NCBI GenBank assembly: GCA_963978545.1
Contig: OZ021727.1
Span: forward strand, 50,969,487-51,033,486
DNA: 64,000 nucleotides
Direction: 5' to 3'
Source: Linyphia triangularis
Taxonomy: Eukaryota > Arthropoda > Arachnida > Araneae > Linyphiidae
Shown: piece after piece, positions 11,967 to 24,679 of the stretch
Layout of the letters: each line of letters starts with the position of its first letter
How positions within the stretch are numbered: the first letter of the stretch is position 1
Notes under the pieces: model-generated
Told to the model about the DNA's origin: nothing
The model's input: the letters and a program-made list of their open reading frames with translations, nothing else
Database searches by the model: none
Program-made: the position numbers and the translations under genes

Positions 11967-12560
11967 AGTAGTTAGAAAATGCCGATCCGGGGCCAGGGCG
12001 GGATGCGGGATGGGACGAGGGACGAGAGACGATGACGTCACCGGAAGTGGGCGTGACCGGATATGACGTCACAGGAAGTGACATCACGGGATATGGCATC
12101 ACCGGAAGGCACGTGACCAAAAGTGGAGTTGAGTTGTTCCCCTCCTGCTGCTGTTTTAGTTTCGGTTTCGTTATAAGCTGTTTGTGTATGACGTCACAGT
12201 GGGTATGACGTCATAATTTGTTTTATATCAAAGTTTTGAGCGGTGGCAACACTTTTTAGTTTCGGTTTACCTTTCAGGCGGAGTTGATGTTCTAGGGCTG
12301 CTTCTAAGTGAATAAGTTAGAGTTATAGGTATTTTTGACTAGTGACGTCACAGTGGGTATGACGTCATTCATGATTTTACAAAATTTACTTTTAAGACGA
12401 TGGCAGCAGTAGGAATATGCTAAGCTTTAGGCGGGATGGAGTTGAGTTGTTCAATGGCTACTTTTAAGTGAATAACTTAGAGTGATAGGCTGTTTTACCA
12501 GTGACGTCACAGTGTTAATGTAGTGGGGATGACGTCACGATTTGCTTTATATCAAAGTTT
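11967..12560 (+). promoter_or_regulatory. Left terminal block of the outer palindrome, dense in TGACGTCA
   Basis: Eight exact TGACGTCA octamers (12033, 12064, 12189, 12206, 12343, 12360, 12502, 12530), several CCGGAAG sites and CACGTG-type E-boxes lie within 600 bp. TGACGTCA is the consensus ATF/CREB (CRE) site; CCGGAAG is the ETS core. The block is built from a module repeated about every 150 bp (octamer pair, then a TTAGAGT-ATAGG segment, then a GAGTTGTTC-type segment). It may serve as terminus recognition, enhancer or replication sequence. Confidence 0.7.
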
Positions 12561-13829
12561 AAGGAATGGCAACATCTTGTATCCTGATATAGCTATTAAG
12601 TCTCCTTTGATTGGTTGAAATAAAAGCTCACTTCTGATTGGTTAGAATATGTCACGTGATTTCAAATGCTATTCTCATTGACTATACAGTTTAGTAAGAC
12701 AGTTTTCTACTAAGTTTAATGTAATTGCGGCGCCATCTAGTGGTAGGAAGGAATATAAATTACATAGTTTATAACTTTTCATGCTTAACCATTAAAAACT
12801 TCAAATACATGCAAAGATAATATACTAACACAAATGCGTAAAGTTTCGGATTGAGTGGATTTTTTTTTCTATAAGTGCTTAACACATTTAAACTAATGTT
12901 GAGAGATATAATCGCAAGACACTTTTAAGGAATCAGGTTTAATCAATGTTAGACACATAAAGTCTCATTATTTTCTCAATAACAGTATGAAATGTAAATA
13001 TAAATTAAAATTTATGAGAAAAAAAAATTTTAACTTTGATATCATAACGTGAAAATTTCTTTTACAGAGCTTAACATGTCATTAAAAAGTTTTTTTCTTT
13101 TATTGTCATAGTTTTTGAGGGATTGAATACACAACAAAAGAACTTAGACTAGAATTAATTTTCAATATTCAGCAACTGAAACCCATTATGGAAGTTAAAG
13201 CAATGATTTTACAATTATTTTTAGGTTGAGTTAGTCTGACCCTGTTGAAGGAATTAGTAGTTGTACTGTGTTCACACGTGAGTTTGCAATACAATATTAG
13301 TAATATACATTTCCAAAAACCGAAATATTTATCACTTTGAATAGAAAAATGACGATTTTTTTTTATTTATGTAAGTATTATTCTCAATTTTGTAAATTTT
13401 AAATGTATTATCCATACTTTATTGAAGAATTTATATTTTTTTTTCTTCTTCTTTCAGAATGGTTTAGGAAAAACATTTCATTTTAGTCAGAACAATGTTT
13501 TCCAAGAGATGGAAATACGCAACTTTTCGATATATCAACCTTCAAATACTTTGAAATTGATTCTATTTGTTACAACCGGTTGTAATTTAAATCTATACTG
13601 TACTATGCGAGCGATATTATATATCTTAGCTACTTACTGTCTATGTTAAAATTTATATTACCATTCAACTTGTTAGAAATTAATATGTCTATGTTAGTTA
13701 TATTAATCAAGATAGTTTTTATTGTACAATGATACTTACTTAAGTTGATGAATGGCAACACAGAACTAGCTGCTAATGCTGAATAGATATGTGATAACTG
13801 ATTTTGATACTCTAATGTTTAAATAAGAG
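12561..13829. other. Outer-specific subterminal module, left arm
   Basis: About 1.27 kb between the octamer block and the unit array. Its mirror copy is at 37830-39098 in the right arm. The inner element has unrelated sequence at this position. It starts with CCAAT-box motifs (GATTGG near 12608 and 12638) and a CACGTG site, and contains an open frame of 75 codons at 13422 that lacks protein-like features. No function is assigned. Confidence 0.6.
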
Positions 13830-15110
13830 AAAAAAGTAACATACTTAAACTCTTTACGACAAATAACTTTAAAATTAACGAAAAAAAACTTACTTTACAC
13901 ATAAAAATCACTTTAAAATGTGTAAAAATATCGCTAAATAAGAGAAAAAAAGGAACTTACTTAAAATTTCTAAGATAAATATTTAACCTTTACGCGAAAA
14001 TTCCCTTCATGTATAAAAATCACGACTTTAAAATATAACATGCAAGAGAAAAGTAACGTACTTAAACTTTCTACGACAAATAACTTTAACATTAACGTAA
14101 AATTTTACTTTACACATAAAAATCCCGATATTAAAATATGTAGAAATATCGCTAAATAAAAGAAAAAAAAGTAACACACTTAAACTTTGTACGACAAATA
14201 ACTTTGACATTAACGTAAAAAATGTTCTTCACATATAAAAATCACGACTTTAAATTTGAAATGTAGGATGAAAGTATAACATACCTATAATTTCTACGAC
14301 AAAGAATTAAACATTGCCGTTCATGTCTTTAAAATGTATAATGACAACTCTAACTTTTAGAAAAAAGAAACACTAAAAATTTACAAGGCAAAGAATTTAA
14401 AATTGAACGTTAAAATTAACTTTACATGTACTATCATACTCTTATATCAACGATAAATAAGATAAAAAAAGAAACTCTAAAAATTTATAAGGCAAAGAAT
14501 TCAAATAATACGCGAAAATTTACCTCACATATAAAAATTATGTCTTTCAAATGTGTAAGAATAACGCTAAATTAGAGAAAAAGAAATATTAAAAATTTAT
14601 AAGGTAAGGAATTGAAACAATACGCGAAAATTTATTTCACACATAACATTTTTATCTTTAAAATGTGTAAGAATAATGCTAAATTAGAGAAGAAAAAAAA
14701 ATAACATACTTAAACTTTCTTCGACAACAATTTAAACAATACGCGAAAATTTCATACACAATTATTTTCTTAGGTTAATGTTAACTAATGGGAAATTTAA
14801 CAGAATAAAAATTTCAAAGATAAAGAATTTTAACCTTTACACGAAAATTTACTTCACATATAAATATCATGTCTTTAAACTTTAACGTGACAATTTACTT
14901 CTCATATACAATTAAACTCTTAGGTTAATGTTAAATAAAAGAAAAAGTAACATACTCAAAAATTTCTAAGATAAGCATAACGTAAAAATTTCATATCATG
15001 TGTTTAAAATGTAACATATAAGAGAAAAAAAATAACATACTTGAACTTTCTATAGCAAAGAATTTAAGCGTTAGCGTAAAAATTTACTTTACATATAAAA
15101 TTCACGTCTT
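13830..15110. repeat. Degenerate tandem array, outer left arm
   Basis: Units of about 100-120 bp recur, each with a TACTTAAA-CTTTCTACGACAAA segment, an ACGTAAAA-TTTACTT-CACATAAAAATCA segment and a GCTAAATAAGAGAAAAAAAG segment. Successive starts near 14060, 14179 and 14281 show the period. The same array occurs at 22470-23389 plus 37349-37829, 24680-26470 and 34268-36058. Short ORFs in it are by-products of the repeat. Confidence 0.8.
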
Positions 15111-15124
15111 TAAACGGGATGATA

Positions 15125-15372
15125 AGCATGTGACGGTAATTAGCCAATCAGGTTAGCGGTAGGTGATACGCCACTTGCCGGCATTTTTATACCGGAGGAT
15201 GAGTCACGCTAAAACTTGTTCAAACAGGTCGGGAGACTTGTACAGCAAGAACAACAGCATCGACGCGCAAGCAGCGGGTGATGCTGCGGTGTGTCAGCAG
15301 GTCTTCGAGATTATCGTTTTCCTACTTTTCCTTTTTCATAATGAAATGTTTGTGAAAACTTGGAATGAATGA
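15125..15372 (+). promoter_or_regulatory. GC-richer island with CCAAT and TATA-like motifs and a 57-codon ORF, outer left arm
   Basis: A short GC-richer stretch in an AT-rich arm. In order: a CCAATCAG box at 15144-15151, a TTTTTATACC motif at about 15185, and an ATG at 15199 opening 57 codons to TGA 15370-15372. The order and spacing fit a polymerase II promoter facing the palindrome centre. The predicted peptide (N-terminal MSHAKT, a hydrophobic stretch IIVFLL near the end) matches no family I know. Four copies exist in the window; inner and outer versions differ at 5 of 57 residues with no stop or frameshift. It may be a small gene, a noncoding RNA or a conserved structural element. Confidence 0.45.
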
Positions 15373-18300
15373 AGTGGATTTCAAAGACACATTAGTAAGT
15401 GAAGGTAGAATTCACATGGACTTTCTTCCAAAAAGTATGATTCACTTGGAGAATTTAAGATCATTTCTACTTGAAAACTTTTCTATTGTCTAAAACATTG
15501 AATATTGTTCAAACTCAGTGAGATTATATGCTATAATACGGGTAAAACTTAACAAAATTGTTACATAGAAGAAAAATAGTAAGAGATTTAAAATAAATAC
15601 TAGTTATAGATACTCCAAGGAAAAAAATTCACCTCTACTTTTCAATCGGAAAATCAATGCAAGTTGGAAATTTATGTTACTTCAAGAAAGACTTAGACAA
15701 TTTACTTTGTAATAATATACGTTAAGGTGTCGTATTAACTCGTGCAATACATGCTGACTAAGGTTTATTTTACTTATCTAAGAAAGGTGAATTGGGGGAA
15801 AATATTAAATAAATTGTAGATATTAAATACATTGTAGATATGCATTTAAGTTTTGAAAATCACCTGCAAGACTTTTAAAACATCTTAAGATAAATTGAAA
15901 GAAACTTGCGAATTATATGTAAACTATATAACTTTTTATACTCTGAAAGGAAATCACAAGTAATTTAGTTAACTTTTTTCATGGTAACACTCATATTCAA
16001 AGACACGTTTTTAAAATTTAACCTTCTTTACATGATAATAGTTATAAATTTTTTCAATCTCAGATGCGATATACTATTATTTCTAACATATATGTTACGA
16101 ATTGTGTAAAGTTTTTAAAACTGTATATGCAAATCCCCAATCAGAAACATAAAAATCTAACATCAATCAAACAAACTAAAATAATAAGATATTTTCCTTA
16201 GTGGAAATAGTTAACTACTCATGTGATGGAATATACTTAGAAAATTTAAATACTGAAAAAAGTTTGCTAGGCAAACTTAAAGAATATTTTTTTTTTCTTG
16301 TGAAAAACTAGCATAAATTTGGAAAATGTAGAGTTTGTTACTACGTAAAATTGAACACCATCTGGACAAACTAAATTATACATGAATTTTTTTTTTTATT
16401 TGAGAGGTGCTGACAATATATCATTAATATAGAGATTTTTAACTTCCACCCATAATTTCTAAATAACTTATACATAAATTTCAGAAAACTGAAACGGAAT
16501 GTGTTTTACAAGACGCTTATTTTGTAAGATGAATATTCAATATTAATATAACTGAGCAAAGTTCATTCCGGAAAAAACATGTAAAAGATACTTATATTTT
16601 GAAAATAGTTTGAAATATCCTTTTAAATTTATGAATGCTTGCTTTCGAAAGACACAAATAAAACTGATACTACACATGATAATTAACACATGCATAACAT
16701 TAGTCACACAAAGTGGAATTTTTATTGCTTGTGACCGATAACTTTTAAGTGAAGTAGAATAACTTACATAGGAAATTTGTGCAAACTTTTTCAACTTTTA
16801 AACCAAGTATCATGTAAAATTATAAATTACGATAGGAAATAGCACACTTCAGAATCGGAACAAGTCTTCTAGTTAAGCTAAATTTATTTCTCAAGGAATT
16901 GAAAGCATACCAGAAAAGTCCTTATCATTTCGCATCTTTTCTCATGTTACAAGAAGACATACTTTGTAAAAGATCCTCGTAGCACTTAACAAAAATCAGT
17001 AAAAATAAATATATTTTCTAGGGCAAAGATAAAACTTCACAACTTAATACTGAAATTTAGCTAAGTTGCATATGGTTTATTCACATAACTCGCATATGCT
17101 TCGAATGTTGAAATATATTTATCAGTTGAAATCAAACTCATCGAAAATAAATGGTCTCTACATTTTCAAGTCGGAAATTACTATTAAATAAACTTTACAT
17201 GTAAAACATTGTCATGTTAAAAAGAAAAATCTACAAAAATGTAAATGATAATTTTACTGTTGGTACATAAATGATGAATAATTTATGATTTTATTCTAGG
17301 CAAACGTTTTATTGTCTAACAGAGAACTTAAACTTTAGCAGAAAAACGAAAAAATACAATTTTTAAATCCTATCATGCTTGTTGAAAATTGAGTTTATTA
17401 GCTGTTGTAATAGATTTTTATTGTCCAAATTTCTATAGTTTTTCTTCCCAGTGCAATAAAATTAAGTTCATGTGTAATGAGTAGGTTTTTTTTATGAATC
17501 ATATAAATTTAATGAAATTATTATGACCTAAGAGATTGAGTGAACTGAATAAATCAATGATGTAAATTTAAACAGTGACTTGAACTGATACATACTATAA
17601 CTGTAAAGAAGTATGACAAAGTGATAGATGAAGTGAAAATAGAAGTTGAGTGAAATGTGTTGAAAAAAAGTTGAAGACTACAAGAAATTCGTAAATGAGA
17701 ATTATCATTGACTTATATTAACTTCGTTTTTCTTGCTTATGACAAGAAAATACACTCTTTCTTATTAAGAACCAACTTGATATCTTATCATAGAATGACA
17801 ATGATGAAATATCTATACATTAAAAAAAAAATACCAAACTTAGACATAGCAAATTTCTTGAAATTCATGTATAATGTGAGAAGTTTTACTGGAAATATAG
17901 AAAATACAACATTGAAAGATGTGAATGTTTCGAAGTACTTTATCAGGAAAAAAAAATGCGCTGAGGTTCGCTACAAAAATTTTTAGGAGAAAGTTTAAAC
18001 AAATTTTAAAATCAAACATGCTTTTAAGTGGGAACACATATATTAAAACTATAGCACATTAAACAATTTATATTATGTCATCTCGGTATCAAACTGAATA
18101 ACATGAAAAACAACGACAAACTGAATAAACATGATAATTATCAATATATGTGGAAAAGTTTCCTTTTTTTCACATATAAAAAAATAACACATTGACATAC
18201 GTTAAGATCACGAAACATGCGTAATCATATGCCGATAAGAGCAACCAAAGTTGCGGGGAGATATTCACTTGATGGTCAATATCCCATGAATAAATTGATT

Positions 18301-18539
18301 GATTGAATTTCTAATGCTAATTCCAATAGTATTTCATGTAACTTCAACTTGAAAAATAAATGTATGTTTAAGTTATAAAACTTGTCGTATGTTTGAAAAA
18401 TTGTAACTTTTCGTCTTATTCGTATAAATCGATAACTTATACCACTAGTTCTTCATCAATTAATCTCCTAAGTAAATCTTTCAAAGGTAAAAACATACTT
18501 ATAGCTTTGTCTTTGTAACATGTTAAATTTTACATGTTT
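15373..18539. repeat. Inner part of the outer element's left arm
   Basis: AT-rich sequence mirrored almost base for base at 18604-22212, except that about 440 bp present in the right arm (roughly 18785-19230) is missing on the left near 18350. No recognisable gene. Frames at 16543-16794 (-) and 17708-17986 (+) recur in every arm because the DNA is repeated; they are not convincing genes. Confidence 0.75.
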
Positions 18540-18603
18540 CTCGTGAAATTAATATTTTATATGTTTTCCATGAAAATATATAAAATTTTGTAACTTTCAC
18601 ATG
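18540..18603. other. 64-nt central loop of the outer palindrome
   Basis: Unpaired spacer between arm ends ...TACATGTTT (18539) and AAACATGTA... (18604). Apart from four substitutions it is the reverse complement of the inner element's 64-nt loop at 30337-30400, so the two loops lie in opposite orientation. Confidence 0.85.
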
Positions 18604-21600
18604 AAACATGTAAAATTTAACATGTTACAAAGACAAAGCTATAAGTATGTTTTTACCTTTGAAAGATTTACTTAGGAGATTAATTGATGAAGAACTAGTG
18701 GTATAAGTTATCGATTTATACGAATAAGACGAAAAGTTACAATTTTTCAATACATACGACAAGTTTTATAACTTAAACATACATTTATTGAAGTGAATAA
18801 ATTTTCGTATTTAAATATATATATATTGACTTGAAAACATTCTTTGATATATATATAAAAAAAACTTTAAGTTTAAATTGAAATTTTTATAAGTTTTTCA
18901 ACAGCGACTTATTAATATTTAGAAAGAGGTCGGATATCTTCAACTATTCTACACCTGATTGGACAACACTTATAATGTGTATGAGAAAAAAAATTCAATT
19001 ACTAGATGAGAAAAATTTTCTTGTAGGAATCAATGAAATTGGATAGTTATACTTTGGTTCGAAGCAATTTTCGTTTCAAGCATATGATTTGTTGCGAAGT
19101 TGAAATAAATACACTTTAAATCAATGCTTAGTATCTTTTCTTTTATTCTTACTATGATCATTCTTATATTGAAGGATGATTTTTTTGAAAGTCAATATAT
19201 TTGAAAAATAAATATATCTATAGTGTAACATATCAAGTTGAAGTTACATGAAATACTATTGGAATTAGCATTAGAAATTCAATCAATCAATTTATTCATG
19301 GGATATTGACCATCAAGTGAATATCTCCCCGCAACTTTGGTTGCTCTTATCGGCATATGATTACGCATGTTTCGTGATCTTAACGTATGTCAATGTGTTA
19401 TTTTTTTATATGTGAAAAAAAGGAAACTTTTCCACATATATTGATAATTATCATGTTTATTCAGTTTGTCGTTGTTTTTCATGTTATTCAGTTTGATACC
19501 GAGATGACATAATATAAATTGTTTAATGTGCTATAGTTTTAATATATGTGTTCCCACTTAAAAGCATGTTTGATTTTAAAATTTGTTTAAACTTTCTCCT
19601 AAAAATTTTTGTAGCGAACCTCAGCGCATTTTTTTTTCCTGATAAAGTACTTCGAAACATTCACATCTTTCAATGTTGTATTTTCTATATTTCCAGTAAA
19701 ACTTCTCACATTATACATGAATTTCAAGAAATTTGCTATGTCTAAGTTTGGTATTTTTTTTTTAATGTATAGATATTTCATCATTGTCATTCTATGATAA
19801 GATATCAAGTTGGTTCTTAATAAGAAAGAGTGTATTTTCTTGTCATAAGCAAGAAAAACGAAGTTAATATAAGTCAATGATAATTCTCATTTACGAATTT
19901 CTTGTAGTCTTCAACTTTTTTTCAACACATTTCACTCAACTTCTATTTTCACTTCATCTATCACTTTGTCATACTTCTTTACAGTTATAGTATGTATCAG
20001 TTCAAGTCACTGTTTAAATTTACATCATTGATTTATTCAGTTCACTCAATCTCTTAGGTCATAATAATTTCATTAAATTTATATGATTCATAAAAAAAAC
20101 CTACTCATTACACATGAACTTAATTTTATTGCACTGGGAAGAAAAACTATAGAAATTTGGACAATAAAAATCTATTACAACAGCTAATAAACTCAATTTT
20201 CAACAAGCATGATAGGATTTAAAAATTGTATTTTTTCGTTTTTCTGCTAAAGTTTAAGTTCTCTGTTAGACAATAAAACGTTTGCCTAGAATAAAATCAT
20301 AAATTATTCATCATTTATGTACCAACAGTAAAATTATCATTTACATTTTTGTAGATTTTTCTTTTTAACATGACAATGTTTTACATGTAAAGTTTATTTA
20401 ATAGTAATTTCCGACTTGAAAATGTAGAGACCATTTATTTTCGATGAGTTTGATTTCAACTGATAAATATATTTCAACATTCGAAGCATATGCGAGTTAT
20501 GTGAATAAACCATATGCAACTTAGCTAAATTTCAGTATTAAGTTGTGAAGTTTTATCTTTGCCCTAGAAAATATATTTATTTTTACTGATTTTTGTTAAG
20601 TGCTACGAGGATCTTTTACAAAGTATGTCTTCTTGTAACATGAGAAAAGATGCGAAATGATAAGGACTTTTCTGGTATGCTTTCAATTCCTTGAGAAATA
20701 AATTTAGCTTAACTAGAAGACTTGTTCCGATTCTGAAGTGTGCTATTTCCTATCGTAATTTATAATTTTACATGATACTTGGTTTAAAAGTTGAAAAAGT
20801 TTGCACAAATTTCCTATGTAAGTTATTCTACTTCACTTAAAAGTTATCGGTCACAAGCAATAAAAATTCCACTTTGTGTGACTAATGTTATGCATGTGTT
20901 AATTATCATGTGTAGTATCAGTTTTATTTGTGTCTTTCGAAAGCAAGCATTCATAAATTTAAAAGGATATTTCAAATTATTTTCAAAATATAAGTATCTT
21001 TTACATGTTTTTTCCGGAATGAACTTTGCTCAGTTATATTAATATTGAATATTCATCTTACAAAATAAGCGTCTTGTAAAACACATTCCGTTTCAGTTTT
21101 CTGAAATTTATGTATAAGTTATTTAGAAATTATGGGTGGAAGTTAAAAATCTCTATATTAATGATATATTGTCAGCACCTCTCAAATAAAAAAAAAAATT
21201 CATGTATAATTTAGTTTGTCCAGATGGTGTTCAATTTTACGTAGTAACAAACTCTACATTTTCCAAATTTATGCTAGTTTTTCACAAGAAAAAAAAAATA
21301 TTCTTTAAGTTTGCCTAGCAAACTTTTTTCAGTATTTAAATTTTCTAAGTATATTCCATCACATGAGTAGTTAACTATTTCCACTAAGGAAAATATCTTA
21401 TTATTTTAGTTTGTTTGATTGATGTTAGATTTTTATGTTTCTGATTGGGGATTTGCATATACAGTTTTAAAAACTTTACACAATTCGTAACATATATGTT
21501 AGAAATAATAGTATATCGCATCTGAGATTGAAAAAATTTATAACTATTATCATGTAAAGAAGGTTAAATTTTAAAAACGTGTCTTTGAATATGAGTGTTA

Positions 21601-22212
21601 CCATGAAAAAAGTTAACTAAATTACTTGTGATTTCCTTTCAGAGTATAAAAAGTTATATAGTTTACATATAATTCGCAAGTTTCTTTCAATTTATCTTAA
21701 GATGTTTTAAAAGTCTTGCAGGTGATTTTCAAAACTTAAATGCATATCTACAATGTATTTAATATCTACAATTTATTTAATATTTTCCCCCAATTCACCT
21801 TTCTTAGATAAGTAAAATAAACCTTAGTCAGCATGTATTGCACGAGTTAATACGACACCTTAACGTATATTATTACAAAGTAAATTGTCTAAGTCTTTCT
21901 TGAAGTAACATAAATTTCCAACTTGCATTGATTTTCCGATTGAAAAGTAGAGGTGAATTTTTTTCCTTGGAGTATCTATAACTAGTATTTATTTTAAATC
22001 TCTTACTATTTTTCTTCTATGTAACAATTTTGTTAAGTTTTACCCGTATTGTAGCATATAATCTCACTGAGTTTGAACAATATTCAATGTTTTAGACAAT
22101 AGAAAAGTTTTCAAGTAGAAATGATCTTAAATTCTCCAAGTGAATCATACTTTTTGGAAGAAAGTCCATGCGAATTCTACCTTCACTTACTAATGTGTCT
22201 TTGAAATCCACT

Positions 22213-22460
22213 TCATTCATTCCAAGTTTTCACAAACATTTCATTATGAAAAAGGAAAAGTAGGAAAACGATAATCTCGAAGACCTGCTGACACACCGCA
22301 GCATCACCCGCTGCTTGCGCGTCGATGCTGTTGTTCTTGCTGTACAAGTCTCCCGACCTGTTTGAACAAGTTTTAGCGTGACTCATCCTCCGGTATAAAA
22401 ATGCCGGCAAGTGGCGTATCACCTACCGCTAACCTGATTGGCTAATTACCGTCACATGCT
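22213..22460 (-). promoter_or_regulatory. GC-richer island and 57-codon ORF, outer right arm copy
   Basis: Reverse-strand copy of the island at 15125-15372, with the CCAAT box near 22434-22441 and the same peptide frame (stop near 22213). The predicted residues are identical to the left-arm copy. Confidence 0.45.
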
Positions 22461-23389
22461 TATCATCCCGTTTAAAGACGTGAATTTTATATGTAAAGTA
22501 AATTTTTACGCTAACGCTTAAATTCTTTGCTATAGAAAGTTCAAGTATGTTATTTTTTTTTTCTCTCATATGTTACATTTTAAACACATGATATGAAATT
22601 TTTACGTTATGCATATCTTAGAAATTTTTGAGTATGTTACTTTTTCTTTTATTTAACATTAACCTAAGAGTTTAATTGTATATGAGAAGTAAATTGTCAC
22701 GTTAAAGTTTAAAGACATGATATTTATATGTGAAGTAAATTTTCGTGTAAAGGTTAAAATTCTTTATCTTTGAAATTTTTATTCTGTTAAATTTCCCATT
22801 ATTTAACATTAACCTATGAAAATAATTGTGCATGAAATTTTCGCGTATTGTTTAAATTGTTGTCGAAGAAAGTTTAAGTATGTTATTTTTTTTTTTCTTC
22901 TCTAATTTAGCATTATTCTTACACATTTTAAAGATAAAAATGTTATGTGTGAAATAAATTTTCGCGTATTGTTTCAATTCCTTACCTTATAAATTTTTAA
23001 TATTTCTTTTTCTCTAATTTAGCGTTATTCTTACACATTTGAAAGACATAATTTTTATATGTGAGGTAAATTTTCGCGTATTATTTGAATTCTTTGCCTT
23101 ATAAATTTTTAGAGTTTCTTTTTTTATCTTATTTATCGTTGATATAAGAGTATGATAGTACATATAAAGTTAATTTTAACGTTCAATTTTAAATTCTTTG
23201 CCTTGTAAATTTTTAGTGTTTCTTTTTTCTAAAAGTTAGAGTTGTCATTATACATTTTAAAGACATGAACGGCAATGTTTGAATTCTTTGTCGTAGAAAT
23301 TATAGGTATGTCATACTTTCATCCTACATTTCAAATTTAAAGTCGTGATTTTTATATGTGAAGAACATTTTTTACGTTAATGTCAAAGT

Positions 23390-23395
23390 TATTTG
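23390..23395. repeat. 6-bp target site duplication of the inner palindrome, left copy (TATTTG)
   Basis: TATTTG directly precedes AGTAGTTAG and recurs at 37343-37348 right after CTAACTACT. The uninterrupted sequence is seen in the outer element's other arm near 14190-14200. Confidence 0.93.
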
Positions 23396-23770
23396 AGTAG
23401 TTAGAAAGTGGGGCTCCGGGGCCATGGAGCGACCGAGCGACGGTATGGTATGGGGGCGTGGTTATGACGTCACCGGAAGGGGCGTGACCGGGTATGACGT
23501 CACCGGAAATCACGTGACAGGAAGTGGAGTGGAGTTGTTTCCTTCCTGCTGCTGTTTTAGTTTCGGTTTCATTATAAGCTGTTTATGTATGACGTCACAG
23601 TAGGTATGACGTCATAATTTGTTTTATATCAAAGTTTTGAGCGGTGGCAACACTTTTTAGTGTCGATTTACCTTTCAGACGGAGTTGAGTTGTTCTAGGG
23701 CTGCTTATAAATGAATAAGTTAGAGTGATAGGAATTTTTACTAATGACGTCACAGTGGGTATGGCGTCAT
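23396..23770 (+). promoter_or_regulatory. Octamer-rich left terminus of the inner palindrome
   Basis: Five TGACGTCA octamers (23464, 23494, 23590, 23607, 23746) with CCGGAAG and CACGTG motifs. The mirror is 36968-37342. The very tip is GC-rich (GGGGCTCCGGGGCC). Confidence 0.7.
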
Positions 23771-24660
23771 TCTATGTTAAGATTTACGTTTTAAGTGGTG
23801 ATAACATTGGATATATACCAAATTTAGTTTTCAGGTGTTGGCAACGAGTTCTGATCGGTCAGCTAAATGCTCGCTTGTGACTGATAAGTTTTAAACATGT
23901 GACCAAAAGTTAACTCCTGATTGACTGTTTGGTTTTCTAGCGAGTTACTTACATATCCTTTAATCAAGTTAAAATACCTGCAACAAAGTTACACAAATAA
24001 AAATGTTAAATTTGAAAAGTTAATAAAAGGAAGGCCATTTGCTAAGGGTCTAAAGAACCCTAACCCCGAGCTACACGTGACATTTCAATATTTTACCAAA
24101 CAATTGTTAAAATATCGACTATCGGACGTTGCCTTCATGGTAACTCATCTACCCACCCCCCTTCCCTAACTAATTTTGAATAAGTTAAGACTTTAGAATT
24201 ACAATTAATAAATATAACTGTGAATAACTACACAAGTACGAACAAAATCGCGATGAGAAAAAAAAAAACACGAAGTATTAAACACGTCTTTCACACTCAG
24301 GTATCTAAGTAGAAATGGCGAGACGGCAACCGGTAGCGTCTATATATGAAGGGTGATCACGTGACTTCACCGACCAATCAGGTTTCACGGTAGAGGGTGC
24401 TACTGACTATCGACCCGTCAGAAGGGAGGGGAGCGAGACTAGGAATGTTTCAACACGCTTCAACGCGTTTGCGAGTTGAGTTGTTGTGTAACGATCTTGC
24501 TTGAAACAGTTAAAGTGATAGATAATTTTTTCGTGACGTCATAGTGTAGCGAATGGGTTTTTAGAGTAGACAGTTGTTGCAATTGGAGTAATTATGAAAT
24601 TTATTAAATATAAAGATAATATTTAGTAATAATTATCAGATTTTATTATTATTATTATAA
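23771..24660. other. Inner-specific subterminal module with an outward promoter-like segment
   Basis: About 0.9 kb mirrored at 36078-36967 and replaced by different sequence in the outer element. On the minus strand here a CCAAT box (CTGATTGG reading, near 24374-24382), a CACGTGATC site and TATATAGA (near 24345) are ordered as a promoter firing toward the element end; the mirror at 36355-36410 fires rightward. One more TGACGTCA is at 24534. The 82-codon frame at 23921-24169 (and 36569-36817 on -) starts well but resembles no known protein. Confidence 0.5.
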
Positions 24661-24679
24661 AAAATAAACTTATAAAAAA

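Larger units (their letters stand above)
18604..23395. repeat. Outer element right arm, part before the inner insertion
   Basis: Mirror of 14195-18539 plus the extra ~440 bp. It includes a minus-strand copy of the promoter-like island and 57-codon ORF (22213-22460) and part of the unit array (22470-23389). It is interrupted inside an array unit by the inner element. Confidence 0.85.

Noticed and set aside
23921..24169. 82-codon frame in both inner arms as a gene
   Set aside because: No family resemblance, absent from the outer element, and found twice only because the arms are mirrored. Left as part of the inner-specific module.
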